Shown piece by piece: positions 19,114-27,790 of a stretch of DNA of 64,000 bases. The DNA is from DAITBA01 sp036824005. Its GTDB lineage: Bacteria > Pseudomonadota > Gammaproteobacteria > Burkholderiales > Rhodocyclaceae. How positions within the stretch are numbered: the first letter of the stretch is position 1; every line of letters begins with the position of its first letter. A program made the translations under genes and the position numbers. Under the pieces are notes generated by a model. That model did no database searches. It had not been told where the DNA came from and worked only from the letters and a program-made list of their open reading frames with translations. Where the stretch lies: NCBI GenBank assembly GCA_036824005.1, contig DAITBA010000009.1, forward strand, positions 1 to 64,000, in the 5' to 3' direction.

Positions 19114-21135
19114 ATGGTTGACCTACGCGATGCGATCGCCGCGCGCGCGCGGGAACTGCGTGCGCAGATCGACCGGCATAACTACAGCTATTACGTCCTC
19201 GACGCGCCGACCGTTCCCGACGCCGAATACGACCGGTTATTTCGAGAGCTGCTGGAGCTGGAGCGACAATTTCCCGAGCTGGTCACGCGCGATTCACCGA
19301 CCCAGCGAGTCGGCGCCGCGCCGGCTCCGGAGTTTCGCCAGGTCGCGCACCGGACACCGATGCTCTCGATTCACAATGCGTTCAGCGACCAGGATGTCGA
19401 AGCCTTCGACCGCCGCGCGCGCAAGGAGCTGGAGCTGGAGGAGATCGAATACGCGCTCGAACCCAAGTTCGACGGCCTGGCGATCAGTCTAGCCTATGTC
19501 GACGGCATGTTCGAGGTCGGTGCGACGCGCGGCGACGGTTACACCGGCGAAGACGTTTCTGCAAATCTGCGCACTGTGCGTAGCATTCCCCTGCGACTGC
19601 GCGGCGAGCCGCCGCGGCGGCTCGAGGTGCGCGGCGAGGTGATCATCAATCGCGCCGATTTTTTGCGGATGAATGCGCAGCAGCGCCAGGCGGGCGAGAA
19701 GGAGTTCATGAACCCGCGCAATGCCGCGGCCGGCAGCTTGCGCCAGCTCGATCCGCGCATGACCGCCAGGCGGCCGCTGCGGTTCTTTGCCTACGCCATC
19801 GCCGAGCAGGAGGACAAGCCACTGCCAGCCACCCATAGCGAATGCCTGGAGCAGTTGCGGCGCTGGGGATTTCCCGTGTCCGTTGAGGTGCGCGTGGCAC
19901 GGGGGTTCGAGGGCTTGCTGGCCTACTACCGGGACATCGGCGCGCGCCGCGCGTCATTGCCCTACGAGATCGACGGCGTAGTCTATAAGGTCAATCGCCT
20001 GGCCGACCAGGCGCGACTAGGATTCGTCTCGCGCGAACCGCGCTTTGCGCTGGCGCACAAGTTCCCCGCCGAGGAGGTACTGACGGAGCTGATCGACATC
20101 GATGTGCAGGTCGGGCGGACGGGCGCATTGACCCCTGTGGCGCGGCTCAAGCCTGTCGTCGTCGGCGGCGTGACGGTGACCAACGCGACGCTGCATAACG
20201 AGGACGAGATCGCGCGCAAGGACATTCGCATCGGCGATACGGTTATCGTTCGGCGCGCCGGCGACGTCATTCCCGAAGTCGTCGCGGCCGTGCCCGAGCG
20301 GCGCAACGGGCAGGAGCGGCGATTCGTCATGCCGAGTCGTTGCCCCGTATGCCGATCGCACGTGGTCAGGTCGGAGGAGGAAGCCGTGGCCCGTTGCAGT
20401 GGCGGCCTTTACTGTCCCGCCCAGCACAAGCAGGCTTTGCTGCACTTCGCGTCGCGCCGCGCCATGGACATCGACGGTCTGGGGGAGAAACTCGTCGACC
20501 AACTTGTGGCAAGCGACATAGTCAAGACCCCCGCCGACCTGTATAAACTCGGCCTGGTAGCGCTCGCCAGTCTGGAGCGCATGGGCGAGAAGTCGGCGGC
20601 AAATCTGCTTTCCGCCATAGAGGCAAGCAAGACCACCACCCTGGCGCGGTTCATATTCGCCCTGGGTATCCGCAATGTCGGCGAGGCGACGGCAAAGGAT
20701 CTCGCCAATCACTTCGGCAGCATCGAGGCACTGATGATGGCGGACGAAATGCAGTTGCAGCAGGTTCCCGATGTTGGCCCGGTGGTCGCGACGGCGATCC
20801 GGCAGTTCTTCGCCGAGCCCAATAACCGGGAGGTTGTCGAGCAGCTTCGCGCCGCGGGCGTGCACTGGCCGCAGCAGGCAGCGTCCGCCAAGAAGGGCGT
20901 CGGAACTCTTGCGGGCAAGACATTCGTTCTGACCGGAACCTTGCCCAGCCTGAGCCGCGAGGAGGCGAAGGATCTGCTCGAAGCGGCCGGCAGCAAGGTG
21001 AGCGGCTCCGTATCGCGCAAGACGGACTACGTTGTCGCCGGCGCGGAAGCCGGTTCGAAGCTCGACCGCGCCCGCGAGCTGGGCATCGCGGTGATCGATG
21101 AAGACCAATTGCGGCGACTGCTGCGATCCGATTGA
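19114..21135 (+). CDS. ligA: NAD-dependent DNA ligase LigA
   Basis: Seals nicks in replication and repair using NAD+. The full-length 673-residue enzyme has domain Ia (YYVLDAPTVPDAEYDRL), the adenylation domain with nucleophile Lys118 in EPKFDG, and an OB fold. Next come a four-cysteine zinc finger (CPVCRSH and CSGGLYC), the helix-hairpin-helix region and a C-terminal BRCT domain starting GKTFVLTGTLPSLSREEA. The ATG directly abuts the zipA stop. A Ter-end DDLRRLLR-like tail is complete, with no truncation seen. Confidence 0.97.
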   Translation: MVDLRDAIAARARELRAQIDRHNYSYYVLDAPTVPDAEYDRLFRELLELERQFPELVTRDSPTQRVGAAPAPEFRQVAHRTPMLSIHNAFSDQDVEAFDRRARKELELEEIEYALEPKFDGLAISLAYVDGMFEVGATRGDGYTGEDVSANLRTVRSIPLRLRGEPPRRLEVRGEVIINRADFLRMNAQQRQAGEKEFMNPRNAAAGSLRQLDPRMTARRPLRFFAYAIAEQEDKPLPATHSECLEQLRRWGFPVSVEVRVARGFEGLLAYYRDIGARRASLPYEIDGVVYKVNRLADQARLGFVSREPRFALAHKFPAEEVLTELIDIDVQVGRTGALTPVARLKPVVVGGVTVTNATLHNEDEIARKDIRIGDTVIVRRAGDVIPEVVAAVPERRNGQERRFVMPSRCPVCRSHVVRSEEEAVARCSGGLYCPAQHKQALLHFASRRAMDIDGLGEKLVDQLVASDIVKTPADLYKLGLVALASLERMGEKSAANLLSAIEASKTTTLARFIFALGIRNVGEATAKDLANHFGSIEALMMADEMQLQQVPDVGPVVATAIRQFFAEPNNREVVEQLRAAGVHWPQQAASAKKGVGTLAGKTFVLTGTLPSLSREEAKDLLEAAGSKVSGSVSRKTDYVVAGAEAGSKLDRARELGIAVIDEDQLRRLLRSD

Positions 21136-21162
21136 GAAACACGAAGGACGAAGGATGCGAAC

Positions 21163-22038
21163 ATGAGGAAGGTCACGAAAGCCGTTTTCCCGGTCGCCGG
21201 CATGGGCAGCCGATTCCTGCCTGCCACCAAGGCGAGTCCGAAGGAGATGATGCCCATTGTCGACAAGCCGCTGATCCAGTACGCGGTGGAGGAGGCGGTG
21301 GCGGCAGGCATCACCGACATGGTGTTCATCACCGGCCGCAACAAGCGCGCCATCGAGGACCACTTCGACACTGCCTACGAGCTGGAGTCCGAGCTGGAAC
21401 TGCGCGGCAAGGACGATCTGTTGCGCATCGTGCGCGAGACGGTCCCGGAGCATGTCAATTGCATCTACATCCGACAGGCCGAGGCGCTCGGACTGGGCCA
21501 CGCCGTCCTGTGCGCGGAACCAGTGGTCGATGAGTCGCCGTTCGCCGTCCTGCTAGCGGACGACCTGATCGATGGCGATCCGCCTGTCATGCGGCAGATG
21601 GTGGACGTCTACAATTTCTACAACTGCTCGGTGCTCGGCGTTCAGAACGTTCCGCGGGAACACACCGGCCAGTACGGCATCGTCAGCACCGAAGCGGAAC
21701 GCGGCGCGGTCCAGCGCGTCAGCGCCATCGTCGAGAAGCCGGCGCCGGACAGGGCCCCGTCCACGCAGGCGGTGGTGGGCCGCTATATCCTGACGCCGCG
21801 CATCTTCGACCATTTGCGGCGGGTTCAGCCCGGTGCCGGCGGCGAGATCCAGCTCACCGATGCGATCTCCACGCTCCTGACCGAGGAAGCCGTGCTTGCC
21901 TACCAGTTCAACGGCACCCGCTACGATTGCGGGTCGAAGCTGGGATATCTCGAGGCGACCATCGCCTATGGCCGCAAGCACCCGGAGATCGGTGCGGCGT
22001 TTTCGGAGTTCCTAGCGTCGCTGAAAATCAATCGCTGA
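21163..22038 (+). CDS. galU: UTP--glucose-1-phosphate uridylyltransferase
   Basis: Makes UDP-glucose from UTP and glucose-1-phosphate for cell-surface polysaccharides and trehalose-type metabolism. The 291-residue protein has the nucleotidyltransferase signature AGMGSRFLPATKASPKEM near residues 12-29 and VDKPLIQYAVEEA. Further GalU hallmarks are LGLGHAVLCA and FAVLLADDLID. The ATG at 21163 is 27 bp after ligA and follows an AAGGA-like site, so it may be read with the smc-zipA-ligA group. UDP-glucose could feed the polysaccharide cluster at the window start. Confidence 0.95.
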   Translation: MRKVTKAVFPVAGMGSRFLPATKASPKEMMPIVDKPLIQYAVEEAVAAGITDMVFITGRNKRAIEDHFDTAYELESELELRGKDDLLRIVRETVPEHVNCIYIRQAEALGLGHAVLCAEPVVDESPFAVLLADDLIDGDPPVMRQMVDVYNFYNCSVLGVQNVPREHTGQYGIVSTEAERGAVQRVSAIVEKPAPDRAPSTQAVVGRYILTPRIFDHLRRVQPGAGGEIQLTDAISTLLTEEAVLAYQFNGTRYDCGSKLGYLEATIAYGRKHPEIGAAFSEFLASLKINR

Positions 22039-22124
22039 GCGCACGCGGGCCTGTTCTGCGTCGGGGCGCTTGGGCCTATACTACGCCCAGCAGGACAGGA
22101 TCCTTGCGGGAGGGGCGGTAGGCT

Positions 22125-22493
22125 ATGGCAAACAAACTCCTGATCGTCATGGTCAACACCGATCCGAAGAACGGCGCTGAGCTCGGCGCGCCGTTCTTTC
22201 AGGCGACGGTGGCGGCTGCGATGGAATACGAGGTCGAGGTCATTCTGACCGCCGCGGCCGGCGCGCTGGCGGTGAAGGGAGTGGCGGAGAAGCTGCACGT
22301 CAAGGAAGGCTCGCCACAGAGCGTTTATGACATAATCAAGGACGCGCACGAGGCGGGCGTCAAGTTCAAAGTGTGCACGCCGACGCTGGATCTGTGGGGT
22401 GAGGATTTGATTCCCGAAATCGAGGAGACCGTCGGCGGTGCATACGTGATCTCCCAGGCGATGGACGACGACGTGGTGACGTTCACCTACTGA
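22125..22493 (+). CDS. DsrE-family small protein
   Basis: A 122-residue cytoplasmic protein with the DsrE/DsrF Rossmann-like fold: an N-terminal strand (KLLIVMVNTDPKNG), AAMEYEVEVILTAAAG, a helix containing GSPQSVYDIIKDAHEAGVKF, and a single cysteine in KVCTPTLDLWGEDL. That cysteine sits where DsrE-like sulfur carriers and peroxiredoxin-like relatives have their reactive thiol. This suggests, but does not prove, a persulfide-carrier or thiol role. The ribosome site GGGAGGGG lies just upstream of the ATG. The stop is 2 bp before hpt, so they are probably co-transcribed. Exact function is unknown. Confidence 0.75.
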   Translation: MANKLLIVMVNTDPKNGAELGAPFFQATVAAAMEYEVEVILTAAAGALAVKGVAEKLHVKEGSPQSVYDIIKDAHEAGVKFKVCTPTLDLWGEDLIPEIEETVGGAYVISQAMDDDVVTFTY

Positions 22494-22495
22494 CC

Positions 22496-23041
22496 ATGCT
22501 GTCAGCGCCGGAGGCACGCCGAATACTCGAGACGGCGGAGTTGATCTGCTCCGCCGTCGTCGTTTCCGAGGCGGTCGATCGCGTCGCGCGCGAAGTCACG
22601 GACCGGCTTGCGGACCAGCATCCGCTGGTGCTGAGCGTCATGGGCGGAGCCGTCGTGTTTACCGGCAATCTGCTGCCAAAGCTCAGATTTCCGCTGGACT
22701 TCGACTATCTCCATGTGACCCGCTACAGAGGCGAGACTGCGGGCGGCGAGTTGCGCTGGATCGTCGCGCCGCGCGAGGCGATCGCCGGGCGGGTGGTCCT
22801 GGTGGTGGACGACATCCTCGACGAAGGCATCACCCTTGCGGCGATTCGCGACCGCGTGCTGGAACTCGGTGCGCGGGTGTGTCTGACCGCAGTGTTCGCC
22901 GACAAGGATCTCGGACGATCGAAGCCGATCAGCGCCGACTTCGTTGGCGTGAAAGTGCCGAACCGCTACGTGTTCGGCTTCGGCATGGATGTGCGCGGCG
23001 CCTGGCGCAACCTGCCGGAGATATACGCTCTCAAAGACTGA
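22496..23041 (+). CDS. hpt: Hypoxanthine-guanine phosphoribosyltransferase
   Basis: Purine salvage enzyme that adds ribose-5-phosphate from PRPP to hypoxanthine or guanine. The 181-residue type I phosphoribosyltransferase has the PRPP motif VVDDILDEGIT at 103-113, a flexible-loop region around HVTRYRGETAGGE, and the C-terminal purine-binding stretch VPNRYVFGFGMD. The ATG at 22496 is 2 bp after the DsrE-like gene. Convergent with the esterase gene beyond it. Specificity (hypoxanthine, guanine or both) is not resolved by sequence alone. Confidence 0.92.
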   Translation: MLSAPEARRILETAELICSAVVVSEAVDRVAREVTDRLADQHPLVLSVMGGAVVFTGNLLPKLRFPLDFDYLHVTRYRGETAGGELRWIVAPREAIAGRVVLVVDDILDEGITLAAIRDRVLELGARVCLTAVFADKDLGRSKPISADFVGVKVPNRYVFGFGMDVRGAWRNLPEIYALKD

Positions 23042-23069
23042 GCTGCCCGGAAGGGGCGGCGGGCTGGTT

Positions 23070-24107
23070 TCAGCGCGCGGGCCGGACGAGAGCGGCGAAG
23101 AAACCCCAGATCATATTGGTCGCCTTTGGCCCTCGGGCGTCGTGGTAAGCGTGGCGCTCGTCGCCGCCGCTCCAGGCATGGCCCAGGCCGCGAATGCGAA
23201 CGTCGCGAATCACCAACCGCTCATCGATATAATGATCGGTGACGACATGCTCACGTGCGCTCGCGCTTGCCGCCACTTCGCGTGATTGCGATCGGTGCGA
23301 GGGCAGCTCGCCCGGCTCGTCGCCCTCGCCGGACGGCGCGGCGTGAGCGCCGAGCATGAAACCCACGATCTGCGCGCCGTTGCGCGCCACGACGACGCGG
23401 TCCGCGTCGCCGTGTATGACCATGACCGGCGGCGGCGATTCACCGCTCGCGGCGGTGACCGCGAACACCTGGGCATCGACGACCAGCGGCGCAGCCCCGC
23501 GCATGGCTCTCGCGGCCGCGAACATGCTGTCCGCCGCGCCCGGTGCCAATCCAGAGTGGATGGCGGCGGCGGCAAAGGTGGCGCCGTGAAAGCGGGCCAG
23601 CAGCCCGGCCAGGGCACCGCCGGCTGAAAGCCCGGCGACGTAGATGCGGTTGGCATCGACGGGATAGAGCCGAGCGATCTTCTCCACCATCGCCATGACA
23701 ATGGCGACCTCACCCCGACCGCGCTGGCAGGCCGGATCGAACCAGTTCCAGCAGCGCACGGGATTGGCTGTCCGGTTTTGCTCCGGGTATAGAACGAGAA
23801 AGCGATGGCGCCGCGCGAGTTCATTGAAGCGCGTGCCGGCGGCGAATTCCTTCGCACTCTGGGTGCAGCCATGGAGCATGACCACCAGCGGCAGGTGCTC
23901 GCGCAGGGTGAAATTGGGCGGTGTGAAGAGCAGAAACCGGCGCTGGGGCGGCACGGCGGGGCGGGTGTCGAGCCGCCCGTCGGCGGCGGCGGCGATGCCG
24001 CTTACCCAGCGACTGCGCGGGCGCTTCTTCGATGCCGGCCGGCGGAATAGCGCGAGCAGTTTCGCTAGGGAGGCGGGAAGGTGTTTTCTGCGCCGGTGCA
24101 GGGCCAT
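23070..24107 (-). CDS. Alpha/beta-hydrolase esterase, PHB-depolymerase family
   Basis: Probable esterase or polyhydroxyalkanoate depolymerase of the PhaZ/LpqC-like family, 345 residues from the ATG at 24107. The family core MLHGCTQSAKEFAAGTRFN is at about 78-96, the nucleophile Ser161 lies in the elbow GLSAG, and the catalytic His lies in GHAWSGGD near the C-terminus. The N-terminus is basic (MALHRRRKHLPASLAKLLAL) without a clean signal peptide, so an intracellular enzyme is possible. An upstream in-frame start would overlap the typA stop. No other PHA gene is in the window, so the natural ester is uncertain. Confidence 0.82.
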   Translation of the reverse strand: MALHRRRKHLPASLAKLLALFRRPASKKRPRSRWVSGIAAAADGRLDTRPAVPPQRRFLLFTPPNFTLREHLPLVVMLHGCTQSAKEFAAGTRFNELARRHRFLVLYPEQNRTANPVRCWNWFDPACQRGRGEVAIVMAMVEKIARLYPVDANRIYVAGLSAGGALAGLLARFHGATFAAAAIHSGLAPGAADSMFAAARAMRGAAPLVVDAQVFAVTAASGESPPPVMVIHGDADRVVVARNGAQIVGFMLGAHAAPSGEGDEPGELPSHRSQSREVAASASAREHVVTDHYIDERLVIRDVRIRGLGHAWSGGDERHAYHDARGPKATNMIWGFFAALVRPAR

Positions 24108-24130
24108 CTGTCTGCGTTCGCCGGCGACAG

Positions 24131-25951
24131 TCAAGCGGCGTCGCGCGCTGCCCGCTTGCGTTCGTGTTCCTTGAGGAAGCGCTTGCGCAGGCGGATCGAT
24201 TTCGGCGTGATCTCGACCAGTTCGTCGTCGGCGATGAACTCCACCGCGCTCTCCAGCGTCAAGCGAATGGGCGGCGTGAGCAGGATCGCCTCGTCCTTGC
24301 CGGCGGCGCGGATGTTGGTGAGCTGCTTGGTCCTGACGGGGTTGACCACGAGATCGTTATCGCGACTGTGAATGCCGATGATCATGCCCTCGTAGAGCGG
24401 CTCTCCGGGGCTGACGAACATGCGTCCGCGCTCCTGAAGCTTCCACAGTGCATAAGCGACTGCCTCGCCCTGCTCGGCCGATACGAGCACCCCGTTGCGC
24501 CGCTCCGCCACTTCCGATTTCATCGGGCCGTAATCGTCGAAGACGTGGCTCATGATGCCGGTGCCGCGGGTGAGCGTCAGGAATTCGGACTGGAAGCCGA
24601 TCAGGCCGCGCGCCGGAATGCCGTATTCGAGCCGCACGCGGCCTTTGCCATCGGGCTGCATGTCCTGCAGATCGCCGCGGCGCTCGCCGAGCGCTTGCAT
24701 GACTGCGCCCTGATGCGATTCCTCGACGTCCACCGTGAGGAATTCGAACGGCTCGCACTTCACGGCGTCGATCTCCTTGATCACCACCCGCGGGCGCGAC
24801 ACCGCGAGCTCATAGCCCTCACGGCGCATGTTCTCGAGCAGGATGGTCAGGTGCAGCTCACCTCGCCCAGAGACAAGAAAAACGTCGGCGTCCTCGGTGT
24901 CGTCCACGCGCAGGGCGACGTTGCTCATCAGCTCGCGCTGCAGGCGCTCGCGCAGCTGGCGGCTGGTGACGAACCTGCCCTCCCGGCCGGCGAAGGGCGA
25001 AGTGTTCACCTGGAAGTTCATGGTCAGCGTCGGCTCGTCCACCTGCAGCAGGGGCAGGGCATCAGGCCGCTCCGGATCGCAGAGCGTGACGCCGATGCCG
25101 ACTTCCTCGACGCCGTTGACGAGCACGATGTCACCGGCTTGCGCTTCGTCGGTCACGACCCGTTCGAGCCCCTCGAAAACGAGAACCTGATTGACGCGGG
25201 CGCGGACCGGCGCGGGATCGTCGGGACCTCGCACAACCAGCACGTCCTGCAGCGGCCGCAGCCGGCCGCGCGTGATGCGGCCGATGCCGATGCGGCCGAC
25301 GAAGCTGGAGTAGTCGAGGGAGCAGATCTGCAGTTGCAGCGGACCTTCGTCGGCCACCTCGGGTGGCGGAACGTGACCCAAGATGGCATCGAACAGCGGC
25401 CGCATGTCGGTACCTTGCTGCGTTGCGTCGAACATCGCGTAGCCGTTCAATGCCGACGCGTAGACGACCGGAAAGTCGAGCTGCTCCTCGCTTGCGCCGA
25501 GCTTGTCGAACAGATCGAAGGTATGGTTGATGACCCAGTCCGGCCGCGCGCCGGGCCGGTCGATCTTGTTGATGACGACGATGGGCTTCAAACCCCGCGC
25601 CAAGGCCTTACGCGTGACGAAGCGCGTCTGCGGCATGGGCCCTTCGACGGCATCCACCAGCAGCAGCACGCCGTCCACCATTGACAGCACGCGTTCCACC
25701 TCGCCGCCGAAATCGGCGTGGCCAGGCGTGTCCACGATGTTGATGTGGGTGCCCTCGAAATCGATGGCGCAATTCTTGGCCAGGATCGTGATGCCCCGCT
25801 CGCGCTCGAGATCGTTGCTGTCCATGACGCGTTCCTGCACCTGCTGATGGGCGGCGAAGGTGCCGGACTGACGAAGCAACTGATCCACCAGCGTCGTCTT
25901 GCCATGGTCTACGTGAGCGATGATGGCGATATTGCGCAAGGCACGCGGCAT
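24131..25951 (-). CDS. typA: Ribosome-associated GTPase TypA/BipA
   Basis: Translational GTPase involved in 50S assembly and stress adaptation. The 606-residue protein has the G domain with G1 AHVDHGKTT at 12-20, G2 region ERGITI, G3 DTPGHADF and G4 NKID. Domain II, EF-G-like domains III and V and the family's own C-terminal domain follow, ending in a basic tail (KRFLKEHERKRAARDAA). The ATG at 25951 gives MPRALRNIAIIAHVDHGK. Transcription probably starts in the 110 bp gap shared with the divergent phosphorylase gene, which has an extended -10 on each strand. Confidence 0.96.
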   Translation of the reverse strand: MPRALRNIAIIAHVDHGKTTLVDQLLRQSGTFAAHQQVQERVMDSNDLERERGITILAKNCAIDFEGTHINIVDTPGHADFGGEVERVLSMVDGVLLLVDAVEGPMPQTRFVTRKALARGLKPIVVINKIDRPGARPDWVINHTFDLFDKLGASEEQLDFPVVYASALNGYAMFDATQQGTDMRPLFDAILGHVPPPEVADEGPLQLQICSLDYSSFVGRIGIGRITRGRLRPLQDVLVVRGPDDPAPVRARVNQVLVFEGLERVVTDEAQAGDIVLVNGVEEVGIGVTLCDPERPDALPLLQVDEPTLTMNFQVNTSPFAGREGRFVTSRQLRERLQRELMSNVALRVDDTEDADVFLVSGRGELHLTILLENMRREGYELAVSRPRVVIKEIDAVKCEPFEFLTVDVEESHQGAVMQALGERRGDLQDMQPDGKGRVRLEYGIPARGLIGFQSEFLTLTRGTGIMSHVFDDYGPMKSEVAERRNGVLVSAEQGEAVAYALWKLQERGRMFVSPGEPLYEGMIIGIHSRDNDLVVNPVRTKQLTNIRAAGKDEAILLTPPIRLTLESAVEFIADDELVEITPKSIRLRKRFLKEHERKRAARDAA

Positions 25952-25978
25952 TGGGCTGCACTCGGAAAAAGGGCGCGC

Positions 25979-25987
25979 ATTCTAACA
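25979..25987 (-). promoter_or_regulatory. Putative extended -10 promoter for typA
   Basis: The minus strand reads TGTTAGAAT, an extended -10 (TG-N-TAGAAT), 28-36 bp upstream of the typA ATG. No good -35 box is visible, which is acceptable for extended -10 promoters. Confidence 0.35.
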
Positions 25988-26017
25988 CGCACTGCCACAG
26001 AGGCCTAATGGTCCCCA

Positions 26018-26026
26018 TGCTAGAAT
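26018..26026 (+). promoter_or_regulatory. Putative extended -10 promoter for the phosphorylase-def operon
   Basis: The plus strand reads TGCTAGAAT, an extended -10 (TG-N-TAGAAT), about 36 bp upstream of the ATG at 26062. It mirrors the minus-strand element for typA in the same gap. No clear -35 box. Confidence 0.35.
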
Positions 26027-26061
26027 TCTCAGCCCATCGTTTGCCGATTTGAGCTGCACGC

Positions 26062-26802
26062 ATGCTGGGGATCGTCGGTGGCAGCGGTCTCACCCGCCTT
26101 TCCAATCTCGACGTCGTGCGCCGCGAGGTCGTCCGCACGCCGTTCGGGGAACCATCCGGCGCGCTGACGTTCGGGCGCATTGCCGGCGAGGATGTCGTGT
26201 TCCTCGCGCGTCACGGTTATGGTCACACCATCCCGCCGCACCTCGTGAACTACCGGGCGAACATCTGGGCGCTCGTGCATGCAGGCGTGCGACGCGCCGT
26301 ATCGGTCGCTTCGGTCGGCGGCATCCGCGCCGACCTGAAGCCGGGCATGCTGGTCGTCCCCCACCAGATCATCGATTACACCTGGGGACGGAAGATGACC
26401 TTTTACGAAGGACAGGAGGCGCGTGTCGTGCACATCGACTTCACGCAGCCTTACGACCCGGTGCTGCGTTCGAATGTCCTTGCCGCGGCGCATACCGCGA
26501 AAGTTGCCGTCGTCGATGGTGCGATCTACGCGGCGACCCAGGGGCCTCGCCTGGAAACGGCGGCGGAGATCGATCGGCTGGAGCGCGACGGCGCCGATGT
26601 CGTCGGCATGACCGGCATGCCCGAGGCGGCGCTCGCGCGGGAGGCCGATCTGCCCTATGCCGCCATCGCGGTGGTGGCGAACTACGCCGCCGGCCGTGGC
26701 GATAGTGCGAGCGCGATCGAATTTGCCCAGATCGAGGCCGTACTCAAGCAGTCGATGGTGCAGGTGCGCGCACTGATCGAGCGGCTATGCCGCGGGGCCT
26801 GA
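26062..26802 (+). CDS. S-methyl-5'-thioinosine/thioadenosine phosphorylase
   Basis: Purine nucleoside phosphorylase of the MTAP/MTIP family, salvaging methylthioadenosine or methylthioinosine from polyamine and SAM metabolism. The 246-residue protein begins with the phosphate-binding MLGIVGGSGL and carries HGYGHTIPPHLVNYRAN, ATQGPRLETAAEI and the substrate-binding VVGMTGMPEAALARE. In proteobacteria such as Pseudomonas this branch acts on methylthioinosine, and base specificity here is undecided. It is followed 4 bp later by def, so the two form an operon. Promoter element at 26018-26026. Confidence 0.85.
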   Translation: MLGIVGGSGLTRLSNLDVVRREVVRTPFGEPSGALTFGRIAGEDVVFLARHGYGHTIPPHLVNYRANIWALVHAGVRRAVSVASVGGIRADLKPGMLVVPHQIIDYTWGRKMTFYEGQEARVVHIDFTQPYDPVLRSNVLAAAHTAKVAVVDGAIYAATQGPRLETAAEIDRLERDGADVVGMTGMPEAALAREADLPYAAIAVVANYAAGRGDSASAIEFAQIEAVLKQSMVQVRALIERLCRGA

Positions 26803-26806
26803 GCCA

Positions 26807-27337
26807 GTGATTCGGGAGGTCCTGCGCATGGGCGACCCGCGGCTGCTGCAACGGGCGCGACCGGTGACGGAATTCGCGACGCCCGCGTTGCGTGCTCTGC
26901 TCCAGGACATGACGGACACCATGATCCATCTCGACGGCGCGGGGCTGGCTGCACCCCAGATCGGCGTCGATCTGCAGGTCGTCATCTTCGGCTTCGATTT
27001 CAATCCGCGCTATTCCCATGCCGAGCCGATCCCGCATACCGTGCTCATCAACCCGCAGCTGACGCCGCTCGCCGAGGAACAGGCGGAGGACTGGGAGGGC
27101 TGCCTCTCGGTGCCGGGCATGCGCGGCATGGTGCCGCGCTACACGCGGCTGCGCTATCGCGGCTGCGACGCCGATGGCGTTTTCTTCGAGCGCGAGGTGG
27201 CGGACTTCCACGCCCGTGTCGTCCAGCACGAGTGCGACCATCTGGCGGGCATCCTCTATCCGATGCGAATCCGGGATCTTTCGCGCTTCGGTTTCACCGA
27301 TGTGCTATTTCCCGACAAAGGCGTTGCGACGGATTGA
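26807..27337 (+). CDS. def: Peptide deformylase
   Basis: Fe(II)/Zn hydrolase that removes the N-formyl group from nascent proteins. The 176-residue protein has the three family motifs: GAGLAAPQIG at 44-53, EGCLSVPG at 97-104 (metal ligand Cys99), and HECDH at 141-145 (metal ligands His141 and His145, catalytic Glu142). Translation begins at a GTG (26807-26809) 4 bp after the phosphorylase stop. The usual partner fmt is absent, so this may be a second, stand-alone deformylase of the genome. Confidence 0.95.
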   Translation: MIREVLRMGDPRLLQRARPVTEFATPALRALLQDMTDTMIHLDGAGLAAPQIGVDLQVVIFGFDFNPRYSHAEPIPHTVLINPQLTPLAEEQAEDWEGCLSVPGMRGMVPRYTRLRYRGCDADGVFFEREVADFHARVVQHECDHLAGILYPMRIRDLSRFGFTDVLFPDKGVATD

Positions 27338-27351
27338 CGCTCGCTCCGCCG

Positions 27352-27374
27352 TGCCTCTTCAGGGTGAAGAGGCA
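27352..27374. repeat. Inverted repeat (hairpin) after def
   Basis: Perfect 9-bp stem TGCCTCTTC / GAAGAGGCA with a 5-nt loop, 15 bp after the def stop. No T-run follows on either strand, so it is at best a weak or Rho-assisted terminator, or an mRNA-stabilising hairpin. Confidence 0.5.
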
Positions 27375-27387
27375 TCCACCCAAGGTA

Positions 27388-27402
27388 TTAGGGTCCCCCT
27401 AA
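27388..27402. repeat. Short palindrome TTAGGG-N3-CCCTAA
   Basis: Perfect 6-bp inverted repeat with a 3-bp centre, 373-387 bp upstream of the sigma-54 promoter. Its symmetry looks like a protein-binding site. The binding protein is unknown. Confidence 0.4.
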
Positions 27403-27605
27403 GGTCTTGCACCCCGGTATGCTGGTTAAGCGCATGAAAAATAATGGAGTTTTTGCGCGTGGCGGGGCGCTTTTCAGGTGCTGACATCTTCTGCGGATCG
27501 GACGCACCGTAAGCGGCGCTTAACACCTTTTGTCCGCGTAAGCCCGTTTTCCCCGGTTGGTGTTTCATCGAGCTAACACGTCCGGTTTTGTCGGGCGAAT
27601 GGGCT

Positions 27606-27628
27606 ATCCTATTGAGTAATAATAGGAT
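27606..27628. promoter_or_regulatory. Palindrome, candidate upstream activator site
   Basis: Perfect inverted repeat ATCCTATT-N7-AATAGGAT located about 147-169 bp upstream of the -24 element. This is the usual distance for binding sites of sigma-54 enhancer-binding proteins. The neighbouring activator encoded at 34841-36169 is the natural candidate to bind it (inference). Confidence 0.45.
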
Positions 27629-27774
27629 TACTGGCTGTGATCGAGATCCTGGCATGCCGAGTCACAGAATTTGTGTTAAGCAAATTTACAGTTTCATTCG
27701 TCAGCGCTGCCTTCCCAGCTCTGAGAAAGATTTTTAGTCTTTTCATTCAATGCGTTAGAAGAAAAAAACAGCGC

Positions 27775-27790
27775 TGGCACAGCCATTGCA
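27775..27790 (+). promoter_or_regulatory. Sigma-54 (RpoN) -24/-12 promoter
   Basis: TGGCACAGCCATTGCA matches the sigma-54 consensus TGGCACG-N4-TTGCW at every position except the seventh (A for G). The invariant GG and GC are 12 bp apart. Transcription would start near 27801, giving a leader of about 50 nt before the ATG at 27851. Confidence 0.85.

Noticed and set aside
24032..25684. A 550-codon plus-strand open frame opposite typA
   Set aside because: typA is a clear full-length GTPase on the other strand. This frame is a high-GC shadow rich in His, Asp and Leu without motifs.
27352..27374. Terminator after def
   Set aside because: The stem is perfect but no T-run follows on either strand, so it is listed only as an inverted repeat.
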